Shown in pieces: positions 31,150-41,290 of a DNA stretch of 64,000 nt. The position numbers were made by a program, and so were the translations under genes. This DNA is from Sternotherus odoratus (taxonomy: Eukaryota; Chordata; Testudines; Kinosternidae): the NCBI GenBank assembly GCA_032164245.1, contig JAVMKO010000003.1, positions 66,906,390 to 66,970,389 of the forward strand, in the 5' to 3' direction. Numbering within the stretch: the first letter of the stretch is position 1; each line of letters begins with the position of its first letter. The notes under the pieces were generated by a model that was not told where the DNA came from, did not search any database, and saw only the letters and a program-made list of their open reading frames with translations.

Positions 31150-31790
31150 AGACATGACATGACATGTTGCTATGTTATCAAAAAACTGAAGTACACTTTT
31201 GCTCACTTCAGGATTCCAAAACAATTAGTGATGGGCAACAGACCACAATTCACTGTAGCAGAATTTAAGACATTCTGAACTGAATATGATTTTGAGCATA
31301 TTACTAGCAGCCCACATTACCCCCAAGTGAATAGAAAGATTGAGAAAGTTGTACAGAAAATCCTATAGTAGGAAGATCCATTCCTTACTCTTCTGAGTTA
31401 CAGATCAACACCACCAGCAGCTACTGGATACAGTACAGCACAACTCCTAATAGGAAAACAAGAACTACTGTTCCAGTTTTAGAAAATCATCTGTTTCCAG
31501 AGTGGTCAGACATGAAGGCAAAAAGCAATGATGAACAGTTTTACAACAGATGACACTCAATTAGAGAACTGGAACCAGGTGACCACGTTCATGTCAATCA
31601 GGATGGAGAAAAAAGATGGACAACTCCAGCTGTTATAAAGAAAAATAATTCAGTGCCCAGACCATATGTGATCGAGACCAACAGTGGAGAGTTCAACAGA
31701 AACTTATGTCTGAGCAGTAAAATTAGAAAGAGTATGATTCAGAGACACTTAACAGATGGATATGTACTGAACTTCAAATATAACATGATA
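31150..31790 (+). pseudogene. Gypsy integrase C-terminal half, decayed
   Basis: Read across a few stops, the sequence shows an integrase core. A RIPKQLVMGNRPQFT-type block stands where DNGPQF normally carries the second catalytic Asp, SPHYPQVNxKIEK stands where the catalytic Glu lies, and a Gypsy-type C-terminal region follows. The integrase would insert the cDNA. The substituted second Asp position and the stops show decay. Confidence 0.65.
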
Positions 31791-31820
31791 GCGTAAATAT
31801 TGTAAATGGTAGGAAAGTAG

Positions 31821-32110
31821 AAATTAAAGGGGGAGATGTAATGGAATGCTAAACTGCATTATACTATTCTTCCTATTGGAGGCACTGTGAGTAAAAGACT
31901 TTATGTAAAGCTAATCTTATCTGTAATTTATGATGAACACAGCTGTCGTGTATAAGCAAGATCTGTAGCCAATCAATATCTTGTATGGAAGCACATGACA
32001 GTGTAGTTCTGACAATTTTTAAGCCCCAGCCAAACTACAAAAAGATGTTACAGGACTTTGATTCAGCACCAGAAACAACAGTGAACTGTCTTGTATCCTG
32101 AATTTTTAAA
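31821..32110 (+). mobile_element. Polypurine tract and 3' LTR of the Gypsy relic
   Basis: aaattaaagggggaga (31821-31836) is a polypurine tract. TGTAATGGAATGC begins the LTR at 31837. The LTR end is not certain, because no second LTR copy is present for comparison. Confidence 0.5.
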
Positions 32111-32268
32111 ATCTGAATCTCAAAATTCTGAGAAGGGGGGGGGGTCAGATTGTGGTTAGGTCCATCTTCACAAAATAAACTCAAGATACGCAGAGTGCAT
32201 AAAAATTATATAAAAACAAAAAATGATCTTCTGGTGTATACAACAATATTACTTTGTGCTGTTCTTAC

Positions 32269-32394
32269 CTCTAGAGGATGTAGCATGGTATCCTTATAGA
32301 GATTTACCCTGGCTTGTGCATTTTCCAAAAAATCTTCAGGCCTCTGCACCAAATGAGGCAAAATATCTGACAACATGACTGCATCTGCTGCTCC
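32269..32394 (-). CDS. AK9: AK9 coding exon 7
   Basis: 126 nt, phase 0-0, acceptor tactttag, donor gtaaga. It encodes residues 210-251 with LPHLVQRPEDFLENAQARVN, matching the HHLVQRPEDYLENVENIV segment of AK9. It follows the Glu-rich insert of kinase domain 1. Confidence 0.93.
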
Positions 32395-33060
32395 CTAAAG
32401 TAAAGAAAATAAATACTTTATTTCAGGCCTTGCAATAATAAATGTACTAAACCAAAGCCTGTCTGGATTGAAAAAGACAACAGTTAGGACCCTACTACTT
32501 TTTGTGTGTGTGGCATAGTAGATTAAGGAGTCCTCTGAGAATTCCCCTGGTTGATAGTGAGCCACCAGCTAACTTGGTAAGTGGGTTTCTTGGGGATGGG
32601 AGGAGGTCTAAACACCTCTGGCCAACATTATCTGGCAGTGCAATTTAAAGGCATCCCAGGGGAAAAGGGGATGAATTGGTCCCCAAGATGAGGTGTGGGG
32701 AGAGGACATAAATCTATGTTTGCTTCTCCTTCCCCAGAGGTGGATGGTGCACTCCTCTGCTGCACCTGAGCTTTCAGCCTATAGTATTCGCTACAAATAT
32801 CTAGATGATATTTTCACCTTTAAAATGTTGTACTGTCTCCCTAAGGCCTTGTCCAGAGTAGGAAGAAAGATATTTTAATCAACATGTTAGCTAATATTTA
32901 TTGATGGGATAGATTAAGAAAGAAAGTATGGGAGTAAGAGAAGGGAAAAGTAAATGAGAAGAGGAATGAAATTATTGCAGAAAATATTGAGGAGCAGGAG
33001 AAGAGAACATAATGAAGTGAAAGGATAACGGGGAGGAGGAAGAACAAAGGAAAAGAGAAA
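32395..33060. other. AK9 intron, no feature recognised
   Basis: Mixed intronic sequence, no supported feature. Confidence 0.5.
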
Positions 33061-33076
33061 ACAGACCTTGTAGATA

Positions 33077-33318
33077 CAGGTCCAGCTCTAGCTTTTTTGC
33101 TGTCCCAAGCACGAAAAGCGCAACTGCTCAAAAAAAAAAAAAAAAAAAAAAAGAGAGAGAGAAAGAGAAAGGAAGGAAGGAAAGCAAGCCAAAGAAACAA
33201 ACAAACAAACAAAAAGGGCGGCTGGAATGTGCCGCCCCACGAATGGCCGGAATGCTGCCCCTTAATATGTGCCGCCCCACATACGTGCTTCCTCTGCTAG
33301 TGCCTGGAGTTGGCCCTG
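33077..33318. mobile_element. hAT-type MITE (242 bp) with 8-bp target duplication
   Basis: The ends CAGGTCCAGCTCTAG and ctggagttggccctg are imperfect inverses. TGTAGATA is repeated directly outside (33069-33076 and 33319-33326), the duplication length of hATs. The interior has an A run of about 22 and an AAAC microsatellite. Confidence 0.8.
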
Positions 33319-33326
33319 TGTAGATA

Positions 33327-34210
33327 ATACAGAAAAAGATAGACCACAAAAAGAAATTGTGGAGTGAAGCAAGGAAGAGAAACAAGGAGAAACCACAGTG
33401 AAAGAGATGTAATAAGTGAAGCTTCTAAGAAAAGCTTAAACAGAAAGTTGAGTGTTAATATTTTAACAACTAAATACGAGGCACAATAAATAATACACAA
33501 CTATTTTATTCCTTTAAACTTCATGGTCATGCTCTGGGAGCATGTCAGCACAGCTATTTTTCTTCTTGGTAGGTATCAGATAAACGTGTGGAGCCCTATC
33601 AAAAATAAATTCAAAATGGTCCTCAGGTATATTTTTCCTCTTCCCTTTTTTGTCACCCTTTAATCCCCTTTCCACTTGCATTGATTTAATCTTTACTTAT
33701 GAAGTTATCTGTATATATTAAATTGTAAGTTTCTTGAAGTAGGGACCTTGTCACATTTTACATCTGTAAAGCACCTTGTACACCTGTAGCATTAAATAAA
33801 TAATACTATAAATAGCAAAGAACAAAATAAGGTACAATCTGACAAGGCCCCGAGCCAGCAAAGTACTTAAAATGCATGTCCAGTTATATAACTATTATTT
33901 AATATTTGCATTTCATTAGTGTCAAGACACTTATTAAATTGTGCAGAAACTACAGATGTAAACAGCTGGACTCAGTTACACAAAGCTCTCATCCATGCAG
34001 AATTTTGTGTATTTTCTAGCTATTACGGTAAAAATATTTTGTGTTAATTTTTCATTAAGAAACTAAAGGCATGCAAAACAAGTCTGACCTTATCAGTTGG
34101 CATTTGTTTCATTAGCTAAACAGACACACAGACACACACAATTTTGTACCAACTTACATTTTTATACATATAGGGTGAAAATTCTCTCTCAAATTAAGCC
34201 TTAAGAAAGG
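33327..34210. other. AK9 intron, no feature recognised
   Basis: AT-rich intron. Confidence 0.5.
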
Positions 34211-34600
34211 CTGTGGTGGGACAAGATCCCACCCCAGTCAGGAAGAGGCTAAAGAGCTCCACTGGGTACAATCAGCATGAGCTCTGACAACCTGTGAGGT
34301 CTGTCAAACCTGGAGAGGGGCAGCTCTTTAAGAGAGACATCTAAGCCCGTACATGGTGGCAGGCTGGCTGGGTCTTGAGGTTGAGAGAGACTATGGGGCT
34401 GGTGCTGAGCGGGCTGGAATTTGGAGGTGATGCATGCTGGGACTGAGGTAGCTGGAGGCAGGCTGCTGGTTGAAGGCTGGGCTGGGGCGGAGTTCTGGTG
34501 TCTGGCTGAAGATGGTGAGGCTGGATTGTAGGAACAGCTGGGGTGGAAGTGTAAGGCTGGACCCCAGCTGCCACAAGGCTGAATGTTGAAACTGACAATG
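34211..34600 (+). repeat. Possible degenerate LTR fragment
   Basis: It starts tgtggtgggacaagatccc and is GC-rich, resembling the start of the LTR at 16490 in layout only. No TATA, matching end or duplication found. Confidence 0.25.
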
Positions 34601-34838
34601 GAGGTTGAGGAGAAATAGCAGATGAGGAATGGTCTCAGATCAGGAAACAGGAAAAAAGATTAGAAAAATCAGGTTTTAAAGATGGAATACAGAGAAATGA
34701 AAAACAAAAGCAAGGTAAAAGTCAACATTTCATATTGTCAGATCAGTTATAGAAAATGTAAAAATAGCTGATGTTAACCCCCTGAAAATGGCAGAATGGA
34801 TCATGTGAAGTGTTGATTATTTACAAAGAGTTAAAAGA

Positions 34839-35378
34839 ATGCATGATGCAGCTGTATTGATAGAATGTCCACTTAAAGAGCAAGCTGAAAAAATTCTTAA
34901 AACTGTACCCTTCAGGAAAATGAGAGGTACTTATCAACAGCCTAAATTCCAGATGGAAGCAAGAGGGGTTACGTATGGAGTGCTAATAGGATTGTCTGAG
35001 GATGATATCAAAAGAGTATAGGGAAAGAGAAATTATCATTTGTTAAACAGCTACTTTCAAAAGAGAAAGGGTCAAAACCAGCCGTCTACTGCTGTACACA
35101 TAACACTTGAAGGTGGGACACTTTGGATAGGATCCAAGTGGGATAGCCATCTTTCTGGGTTAAACAACAGACTCCTCCCAACTGCTGTGAGATGTTATGA
35201 TTGTGAAAGGTTTGGATGTGCAGCAACTATTTGGAAGAAAAGACCGAGGTACAGCATATGTGGAAGAAATCACTCATATGAGAACTGTGTAGAAGGAATA
35301 GAACTTAAATGCAGCAATGGTGGGGGAATGCACAGTACAACTTTTAAAGGATGTACAGAATCAACTAGAGAAATATAA
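34839..35378 (+). pseudogene. LINE ORF1 (gag-like) protein with zinc knuckles, frameshifted
   Basis: Two open pieces (34839-35021 and 35040-35378) form one broken ORF1. The C-terminal part shows the knuckle series CYDCERFGCAA, then YSICGRNHSYENC, then a CSNGGGMHS block, the usual three-knuckle layout of I-like LINE ORF1 with several ligands altered. ORF1 binds the element RNA. Confidence 0.6.
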
Positions 35379-36509
35379 CAAAATATTTTTTTTCAAGAAG
35401 TATCACCTGTAGAGGCTACCAAAGAGTCCCACTGCAGAAAACAGAAAAAGAAAAATACACAAGAGACGAGATGTACAAGAGCAACAGAACACATCTCTGG
35501 TCAGGAAGGAGACTATGAGCAGAATGGGAGATGATGTATCTTGTGCTAAAGAGAAGTTTATTAACTGCATCTTGCAGATGGGGAAAAACTGAAAGGATTA
35601 AAATCATAGCAAAAGCACAGAAAAATATCTAACGAGAGACAACCTCTTGACAGACTGCATTCATAAGCAAGTGTGCAGATGGGAACAGTATTTCCCTTTT
35701 TGCAAACGACTGATATCTGGACTAAGCATGAAAGACTTAAGGCACGCCAGACAAATGAAAAGCATAAAAGACAAATGAGGCATTCCAGAAAATTTCCAAG
35801 TGGGGGAATGATTGAGGATTTAAATTCTCTCTCGCAGAAACAGAATATTAGGTGATGAAAATTAGGAAATACTGGGACTGACTTACTTTAAATTTACTTG
35901 GAAAAGTCACATCGAATTAAAAGTGTAAAAGTAGAATGAACTTATTTAAAAGGGTAGCTGGAAACAAATGTGATACAGATGAGAAGGTATTGATTATGCT
36001 GTATAGAGCATAGATAAGATCAGTTTTGGACTACAGATGCCAAGCTTTTGGTTCAGCCTCAAAAACAATCCAGCCCTGTCTTGAGTTAGAAATTTTGAAC
36101 TGTTGTGGGCCCAAGTTGTGTGACTGGCATGTGGCATAATGACAGCAACATCAGTGTGTGTGCTAAACATAGCCACCGGAGAAGCACCTGTAAATTTAAG
36201 GATGAAACTATTAGCTCTAATCTTTTGGGCAAAGGCAAAAGGGAATCATGAAATCAGAAATACACAACAGATTTATGAAGATTGCTGGTAGTAGATAAAA
36301 TGATATGGATTGCCACAGACTATCTCATACTACACCAGGGTCAAAAAACAGATAAAGGAGATATGTAAAAAGAAAAAAATTAAGAGAACGAAAAATGTGT
36401 AGTCATGGGAAATCATATTACAGCTGGACAGTTATTCCCATTTTTGGATTTGGAACTGTAAGAAAAAACTGAAGAAAAATCCACACATTATGATCAATGA
36501 CATTTAAAA

Positions 36510-36710
36510 TGTATTTATGAAAAATGGGAATAGTTTTACAAAGTCTATACAAATGGATCAAAAAAATGACATTAGAGGAAGAGTGGGAACAGCTTCCATT
36601 TTCTAGTCTTGGAATCCAGATATGTAAAAGGTTATCGAATTATGTGACCGTTCTCACGGCTGAACTAATGGGGATTATGTTGGCACTAGCCTGGATAACA
36701 GATGCATGAC
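36510..36710 (+). pseudogene. LINE RNase H domain remnant
   Basis: A YTNGSKK-like start stands where functional copies read TDGSK, and VTVLTAELMGIMLALAW carries the conserved Glu of RNase H. Frames are broken between the two. Confidence 0.5.
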
Positions 36711-36951
36711 TAACTGTAGCTGTAATTTTATCTGTTTCCTTGTGAGGCATAATGATATTCAGAACAGAGACTTCAGAAAGTAGAAATGAAGTAATAAGTG
36801 AAATAATATTCCTAACTATTGAAATAATGCAAGCTGGTATCTGTATAACAATAGCAATGATTCTGGCACATATTGAAATGAAATGGAAATGAGATGATGG
36901 ACAAAAGAGCAAAACATGCTTTACAAAAGAGGAGGTGGATGTTACCCTTAA

Positions 36952-37503
36952 GTCAGGGCCAGCCCTACACTAAATGGTACCCCAGGCAAGAAGAGTCTTC
37001 AGTACCCCGCCACCCCACATTTGTTAAACTTTTGAATACCTTATTTTCATAGCATTTGTATCTCATTTCACCGCTTCGATGCACAATTTGCATGCATGAT
37101 TTATCACTGTCATATAAGAATACATTTGCACACTAGGATCTGTACATCTGTATTTAATCATGCCATATATAAGCAAATAAAAATGTTTCCTCTAAGTTCA
37201 TGGAAACTTTTTAATTTTAAGAACAACAGAAATGTACAGGGCATGACTGACAACATTCTAGAAGGTTTAAGGAAAATGTACTTCCCAGAAAATCTGGAAG
37301 ACTCCATGAAATTCTACAAAGGTCCAGAATATTCTAGTTTAGTGAAAAACTGAATCCACATATGGTGTACCTGAAACATTTCCCTTCAAACATTCCATTT
37401 TCCCTTTTGTTAATAACAACAAAAATAAAACCCCGAGCCAGGTGCCTCTCCAAGCTCACCATTCCAGATAGTTGCCTGGGTTGATCTGCCCCTAAATCCA
37501 GCC
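36952..37503. mobile_element. hAT-type element inside the LINE relic
   Basis: The ends CAGGGCCAGCCCTA and aaatccagccctg are inverted. The flanks ccttaagt and tcttgagt agree at 6 of 8 positions, a plausible aged 8-bp duplication. No transposase is recognisable. Confidence 0.55.
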
Positions 37504-37529
37504 CTGTCTTGAGTAGATAAGAATTTAAA

Positions 37530-37826
37530 ATGATGGTTGTGAAGGAGCTTGCAAAGGAATGGCAAGAACTATGCACTAAGGAAACAAAAGAACAAAGGTT
37601 CTATGATGTATGCTCAAAATCTGAAGATAATATTGTACTCCACAGTTATGACAGAAAAAGCAAAGTAGTCATTTTTACAGTGTTAACAGGTCATTGTGCC
37701 AAATATAAGTTAAACTTACTAAAAAGATGTAAAGAAAGGCTATGTAATATGTACAAAACCAAAAAAACTGTTGATCATGTTCTATGGTATTGTGGGCAAT
37801 ATTCTGTGGAAAGAAAGTTTCTCTGA
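37530..37826 (+). pseudogene. LINE C-terminal segment
   Basis: 98 codons with a ELAKEWQELCTKETKEQRFY block and a VDHVLWYCGQYSVERKFL end. The pattern of VEHVLxxCxxYxxER closes the polyprotein of I-like LINEs. Confidence 0.55.
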
Positions 37827-37960
37827 GAAAAATTGAGTCAACGTGGCAAAGATTTTTCTCTAAATGGGATAATTAAAAAGTCATAGAAATGGAATAGTGG
37901 GAAAAAAAAGAAGCATCGCTGCATTTCCTTATGGATACTAGGAGGAATGAAAGGATATAA

Positions 37961-38740
37961 GAAAAAACTTGGCTAAAAATTAATGAAGAAAATGGTGGTC
38001 ATAGCTTCATATGATGAGGCTGCTGTGCCAAAAAACAAAGTACATGGTGGCAGTAAAAGGTAAACAGAGCTAGAGTTCCATAGCCTCACTGACAAGGAGA
38101 ACAGCTGAAGAGCCTCTGCCACCTGGACCTGCTGAATGATTAGATTCGAAGAACCATCTTTACTTTGTTTTCCCTTTTTGTTAGGAACCCTGGGTGCACA
38201 GCTTATGTTCTTTGGACACACGGAGTTAAGGCTTCAGACCCTCCTCAGAGACCTTATAGGGGACCACTGGGTAAGCCTGGACTATTTTGTGGGATGCACT
38301 TTTATTTGGTTTTCCCTTATCATTTTCTGGACTGCTTTATGCCTAGAAGTGGGGGTTACCACCCCTTTAAGACTTATGGCTGGGGGACCACACTCTATAC
38401 TCTAACCCAGCTACACAGCCATAAAAGGACATCTGTGACAAGAAAGGTGCCCACTCTCACCCCCGGGATGCTCTAGAGGTAAAACCTATCATAAAGATTA
38501 GCATGAATTTTATCCATTTTTCTTATTTTGTAAGTGTTCATAATTTATTTTTGCTTACCGTAGCTGTACATAATCAGTTGATATTTTATACAGACTTGAA
38601 ATATATAGTATTTTTAGCTTTCCCCCCTTCCAACAAAACTGTTACACTATTTTTATTGTGTATTAATTAATGCCAAGAAGAGTCACACTGGAGGTGAAAT
38701 AAATTAATATATTGTTAACAAAGTTACAGTATTTTTATTT
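37961..38740. other. AK9 intron, no gene
   Basis: Contains a GC-richer part (38100-38480) that looks repeat-derived but that I cannot name. Confidence 0.4.
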
Positions 38741-38741
38741 G

Positions 38742-38895
38742 CAGTGGTATTGTAGCTGTGCTGGTCCCAGGACATGAGTGAGACAAGGTGGGACATGCTT
38801 TCGAGATACATAGAGTCCAGACCTGAAACTCTGTGTAGTTCAAATGCTTGTCCCTGTCACCAATAGAAGTTGGTCCAACAAAAAGATATTATCTC
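38742..38895. repeat. Penelope-associated dispersed repeat fragment
   Basis: The phrases gtattgtagctgtgctggtcccagg and agaagttggtccaacaaaaagatattatctcac are shared with copies at 54548, 55985 and 59515. This repeat is common in turtles and I take it to be a Penelope-type terminal region. Confidence 0.5.
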
Positions 38896-38901
38896 ACAGT
38901 A

Positions 38902-39289
38902 CAGTCGAACCTCGGAGTTACAAACACCAGAGTTATGAACTGATCGGTCAACCACACACCTCATTTGGAACCGGAAGTACGCAATCAGACAGAGACCAAA
39001 AAAACGAATACGGTTTCTATGACTAGTTTTTAGTACTACCAAAAAAAATATGAAAATTTTAAAATAAAATATTTGACAAGGTAAAGAAACTGTTTCTGTG
39101 CTTGTTTCATTTAAATTAAGATGGTTAAAAGCAGCATTTTTCTTCTGCATAGAAAAGTTTCAAAGCTATATTAAGTCAATTTGTAAAGGTTTGAAAGGAC
39201 AACTGTAACATTTTATTCAGAGTTATGAACATTTCAGAGTTACAAACAACCTTCATTCCTGTGGTGTTCATAACTCTGAGATTCTACTG
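38902..39289. mobile_element. Tigger/pogo-type non-autonomous element (388 bp)
   Basis: The ends CAGTCGAACCTCGGAGTTAC and the inverse ataactctgagattctactg are flanked by TA (38900-38901 and 39290-39291). An internal second copy of the terminal phrase (cagagttacaaacaacc, 39236-39252) lies near the right end. No transposase frame. Confidence 0.8.
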
Positions 39290-39542
39290 TATTTTTAAGG
39301 TAGTCCAATGTCAAAACTGGTAAACAACTTGAAATCTTATCAATACTACTAAATAATTTTACTGAATTACTATAGTACATTTCTTAAAGCAGAACAGAAA
39401 TTGATTACAAAAAAAGGTTGAACAAAATGCATTCAGAGTAACAGCTGAGGTTTTTTTAGTTTATTTTTAAATGTCCATGAGCTTTATTCTTATTCTGACA
39501 TAGCTGCTAATAGAGTCTCTTCTGTAGATTAAGATCAGTTAC

Positions 39543-39725
39543 CTCATCTTCTTCTTCCTGCTCTTCCTCCTCTTCCTCTTCCTCATCTTCTCCTTTATGT
39601 TGATCCTTCTTTTTCTTCCTTTTGTCAATAATTTCAGGATCCCACTGGTTCCTTTGGTATATCTGCCCTTTATCTGGATGCTGTCTTTGCCCAGAGAGTC
39701 TTTGGCACAAATCATAGTCCGGACA
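39543..39725 (-). CDS. AK9: AK9 coding exon 6 with Glu-rich tract
   Basis: 183 nt, phase 0-0, acceptor ttcttag, donor gtaact. It encodes residues 149-209: CPDYDLCQRLSGQRQHPDKG, then QWDPEIIDKRKKKKD-like residues and a run of Glu/Asp. It matches AK9 domain 1, where CPDYDLCQR and QWDPE are conserved. The acidic tail is also repetitive at DNA level (gaggaagag), so its length may vary between individuals. Confidence 0.95.
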
Positions 39726-39984
39726 CTAAGAAATAATTGAAAGAAAACTGTTGTCATAATATTATTTTTTATATTATTGTCATAATATTACTTTAATAGT
39801 CTGCAATCCCGGAGTTCTCTGTCCCCGGCAGGCATGGGGCCGCAGCTTCTCTCCCCTGCTGGGTAGCGGGGAGAGAAGCCACAGTCCCCCACCTGCCGGA
39901 AATAGAACCCCGCTATAACGCAACTCCACATTTAGCACAATGGGATTTTTTGGATCCCATCGGTTGCGTTATAGCGAGGCTCCA
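39726..39984. mobile_element. Tigger-type fragment (right end at about 39984)
   Basis: gcgttatagcgaggctccactg followed by ta is a Tigger-type right end, paired with an internal inverted phrase (ccccgctataacgcaactcc, 39907-39926). The left terminus is not found. Confidence 0.5.
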
Positions 39985-39989
39985 CTGTA

Positions 39990-40472
39990 CGATCTGTCTC
40001 ACATACCTGCTACATATCTAGGTACTTACTGTAGCATCTGAGCAACCACAAGCAAAATCTTATTGAGAATACACGCAAAATGTAACAAACACTGTTGTTT
40101 TGGCAGCTCATTCATTATTTTAGAAGTTAGTGGGAAAAGACCTAATAGATCCAGTACATTTTCTTCTTTTTAAGAACTATGGAGTAAGAAGTCCTCTGAC
40201 TACTGTATGTACAATAATGTGTATTTCTAAAGGTATATTACAGTCATTTTGGAACGTGTCAGGCTGGTACTTCACTATAGGTCTACATGGGGAATTTCAG
40301 TAAATTTTGCAAGAGAGCATAGAGGAGTTTGCATATTCAGTCCAAATCTGATTTGTAAATAACTGATCTGCAAGTAGTATTTTCACCATTGCTTCCAATT
40401 AGACAAAGAGGGCTGGACTATAAAGTAACTTGTTTTTCACTCAAATATGTAACTAATTTTTCCCAAGAATAT
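39990..40472. other. AK9 intron, no feature recognised
   Basis: AT-rich intron before the 5S-derived insertion. Confidence 0.5.
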
Positions 40473-40489
40473 TTGTGGATAGTCTCAAA

Positions 40490-40779
40490 ACTACGGCTAT
40501 ACCACCCTGAACACGCCCGATCCCGTCTGATCTCGAAAGCTAAGCAGGGTCGGGCCTGGTTAGTACTTGGAAGGGAGACCTCCTGGGAATACTAGATGCT
40601 GTAGGCTTGACACCTGGCAGTAGGTATAAAATGCCTCCAGCGACAGATGGAACGATGCATCGGTTGGAGTATAGCCCAGTCGTATCACTGGTTATGTCCT
40701 GTCTCCGCAACATGAGACGGATATGCCACCAAGCGGACCCTGCCATAGTGGGTGGGAATAACACTAAGAGAAAAAAAAA
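40490..40779 (+). mobile_element. 5S rRNA-derived retroposon (SINE3-like candidate)
   Basis: 40491-40608 matches vertebrate 5S rRNA from its second or third base to the 3' end. It includes gctaagcagggtcgggcctg (promoter A-box region) and tacttggaagggagacc (C-box region, one change). About 160 bp of unrelated sequence and an A run (about 40770-40779) follow. A 17-bp direct repeat, TTGTGGATAGTCTCAAA, flanks the unit (40473-40489 and 40780-40796), showing retroposition. The 3' domain is not one I recognise. Confidence 0.85.
40491..40608 (+). pseudogene. 5S rRNA-like sequence (retroposed head)
   Basis: Near full-length 5S rRNA with several substitutions (cggctatacc, ctcgaaagc, gacctcctggg, actagatgct). 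The missing 5' gc, the target duplications and the A tail make it a retroposon head rather than a member of the 5S gene array. The internal polIII promoter is mostly intact. Confidence 0.85.
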
Positions 40780-40796
40780 TTGTGGATAGTCTCAAA

Positions 40797-41177
40797 TAGC
40801 ACTTCTACAGGCTTTTGACTTATAATATCCACACCCTGTTATTACCCGTAGGCTTTATTTTCATGGAACATATAACTTTTGTTCTAGTCTTAGAAACTGA
40901 TCACGAGGTGCTCAATAACTATAAATCCCACTGAAGTTATAGGAGATGCTCAATATCTTGTAGGATCGGGACTTAGAGCCAAATTCTGCTGTCTAACACA
41001 GCAGCATAAACCCAGAGTAACTTCTTTGACAACTCCATTGTAAAAGAAGAATTTGGCCCTTAGCAACAGTATCCTACTTCAACATATGTAAAAAATGACT
41101 CTGACTCCTATAGAATATTAATCTTATTTTAAGAATAAGTATGAAAATTATTGGCAAGTTATCAAAGCTGTCATTAC
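40797..41177. other. AK9 intron, no feature recognised
   Basis: No exon seen. Phrases such as actgaagttataggagatgctcaatatc look like old dispersed repeat. Confidence 0.4.
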
Positions 41178-41290
41178 CTTAAGGTTAATCAGGAAATTCG
41201 GTTTTAATTTTAGATTTCTAATTTTCTCTATTTGCTCCAAAATAGTCATGTATTCCTCTGAGAGAGAAGGAAATCCACTGAGAACATAAC
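41178..41290 (-). CDS. AK9: AK9 coding exon 5
   Basis: 113 nt, phase 1 to 0, acceptor tttggcag, donor gtaatg. It encodes residues about 111-148 with GYVLSGFPSLSEEYMTILEQ, then LKLKPNFLINLK, matching AK9's GYIITEIPSLSQD...LKPDVIINIK. In adenylate kinases the equivalent strand ends near the NMP-binding region (GFPR-type motif); here it reads GFPS. Confidence 0.94.

Larger units (their letters stand above)
26741..32110 (+). mobile_element. Ty3/Gypsy-type LTR retrotransposon relic with nested insertions
   Basis: tggtgtcagaaat at 26741 resembles a tRNA-Leu primer-binding site. Gag remains (26770-27680) end in a zinc knuckle. Protease-like sequence (28755-28945), a start of RT (29545-29800) and an integrase C-terminal half (31150-31790) follow on the same strand. 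A polypurine tract (31821-31836) leads into an LTR starting TGTAATGG at 31837. All frames carry stops. A CR1, a Tigger-type element and a GC-rich minisatellite block split it. The 5' LTR is not recognisable. Confidence 0.65.
34700..37960 (+). mobile_element. I-clade-like LINE relic (ORF1, RNase H and C-terminus)
   Basis: From left to right it holds an ORF1-like protein with Cys-rich knuckles (34839-35378), degraded middle, an RNase H-like segment near 36510-36710 (TNGSKK, then VTVLTAELMGIMLALAW) and a C-terminal Cys/His region (37530-37826). ORF1 knuckles plus an RNase H domain within the LINE point to the I/Nimb side of LINE diversity rather than CR1, L1 or L2. A hAT interrupts it at 36952-37503. 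Confidence 0.6.

Noticed and set aside
36060..37513. Identical phrase tccagccctgtcttgag at 36069 and 37497 as target duplication
   Set aside because: The first is in LINE coding, the second spans the hAT end and its flank. The hAT flanks at 36944 and 37504 explain the insertion better, so the match is probably chance.
40491..40608. Functional 5S rRNA gene
   Set aside because: Substitutions, a missing 5' start, an A tail and 17-bp target duplications mark a retroposed copy.
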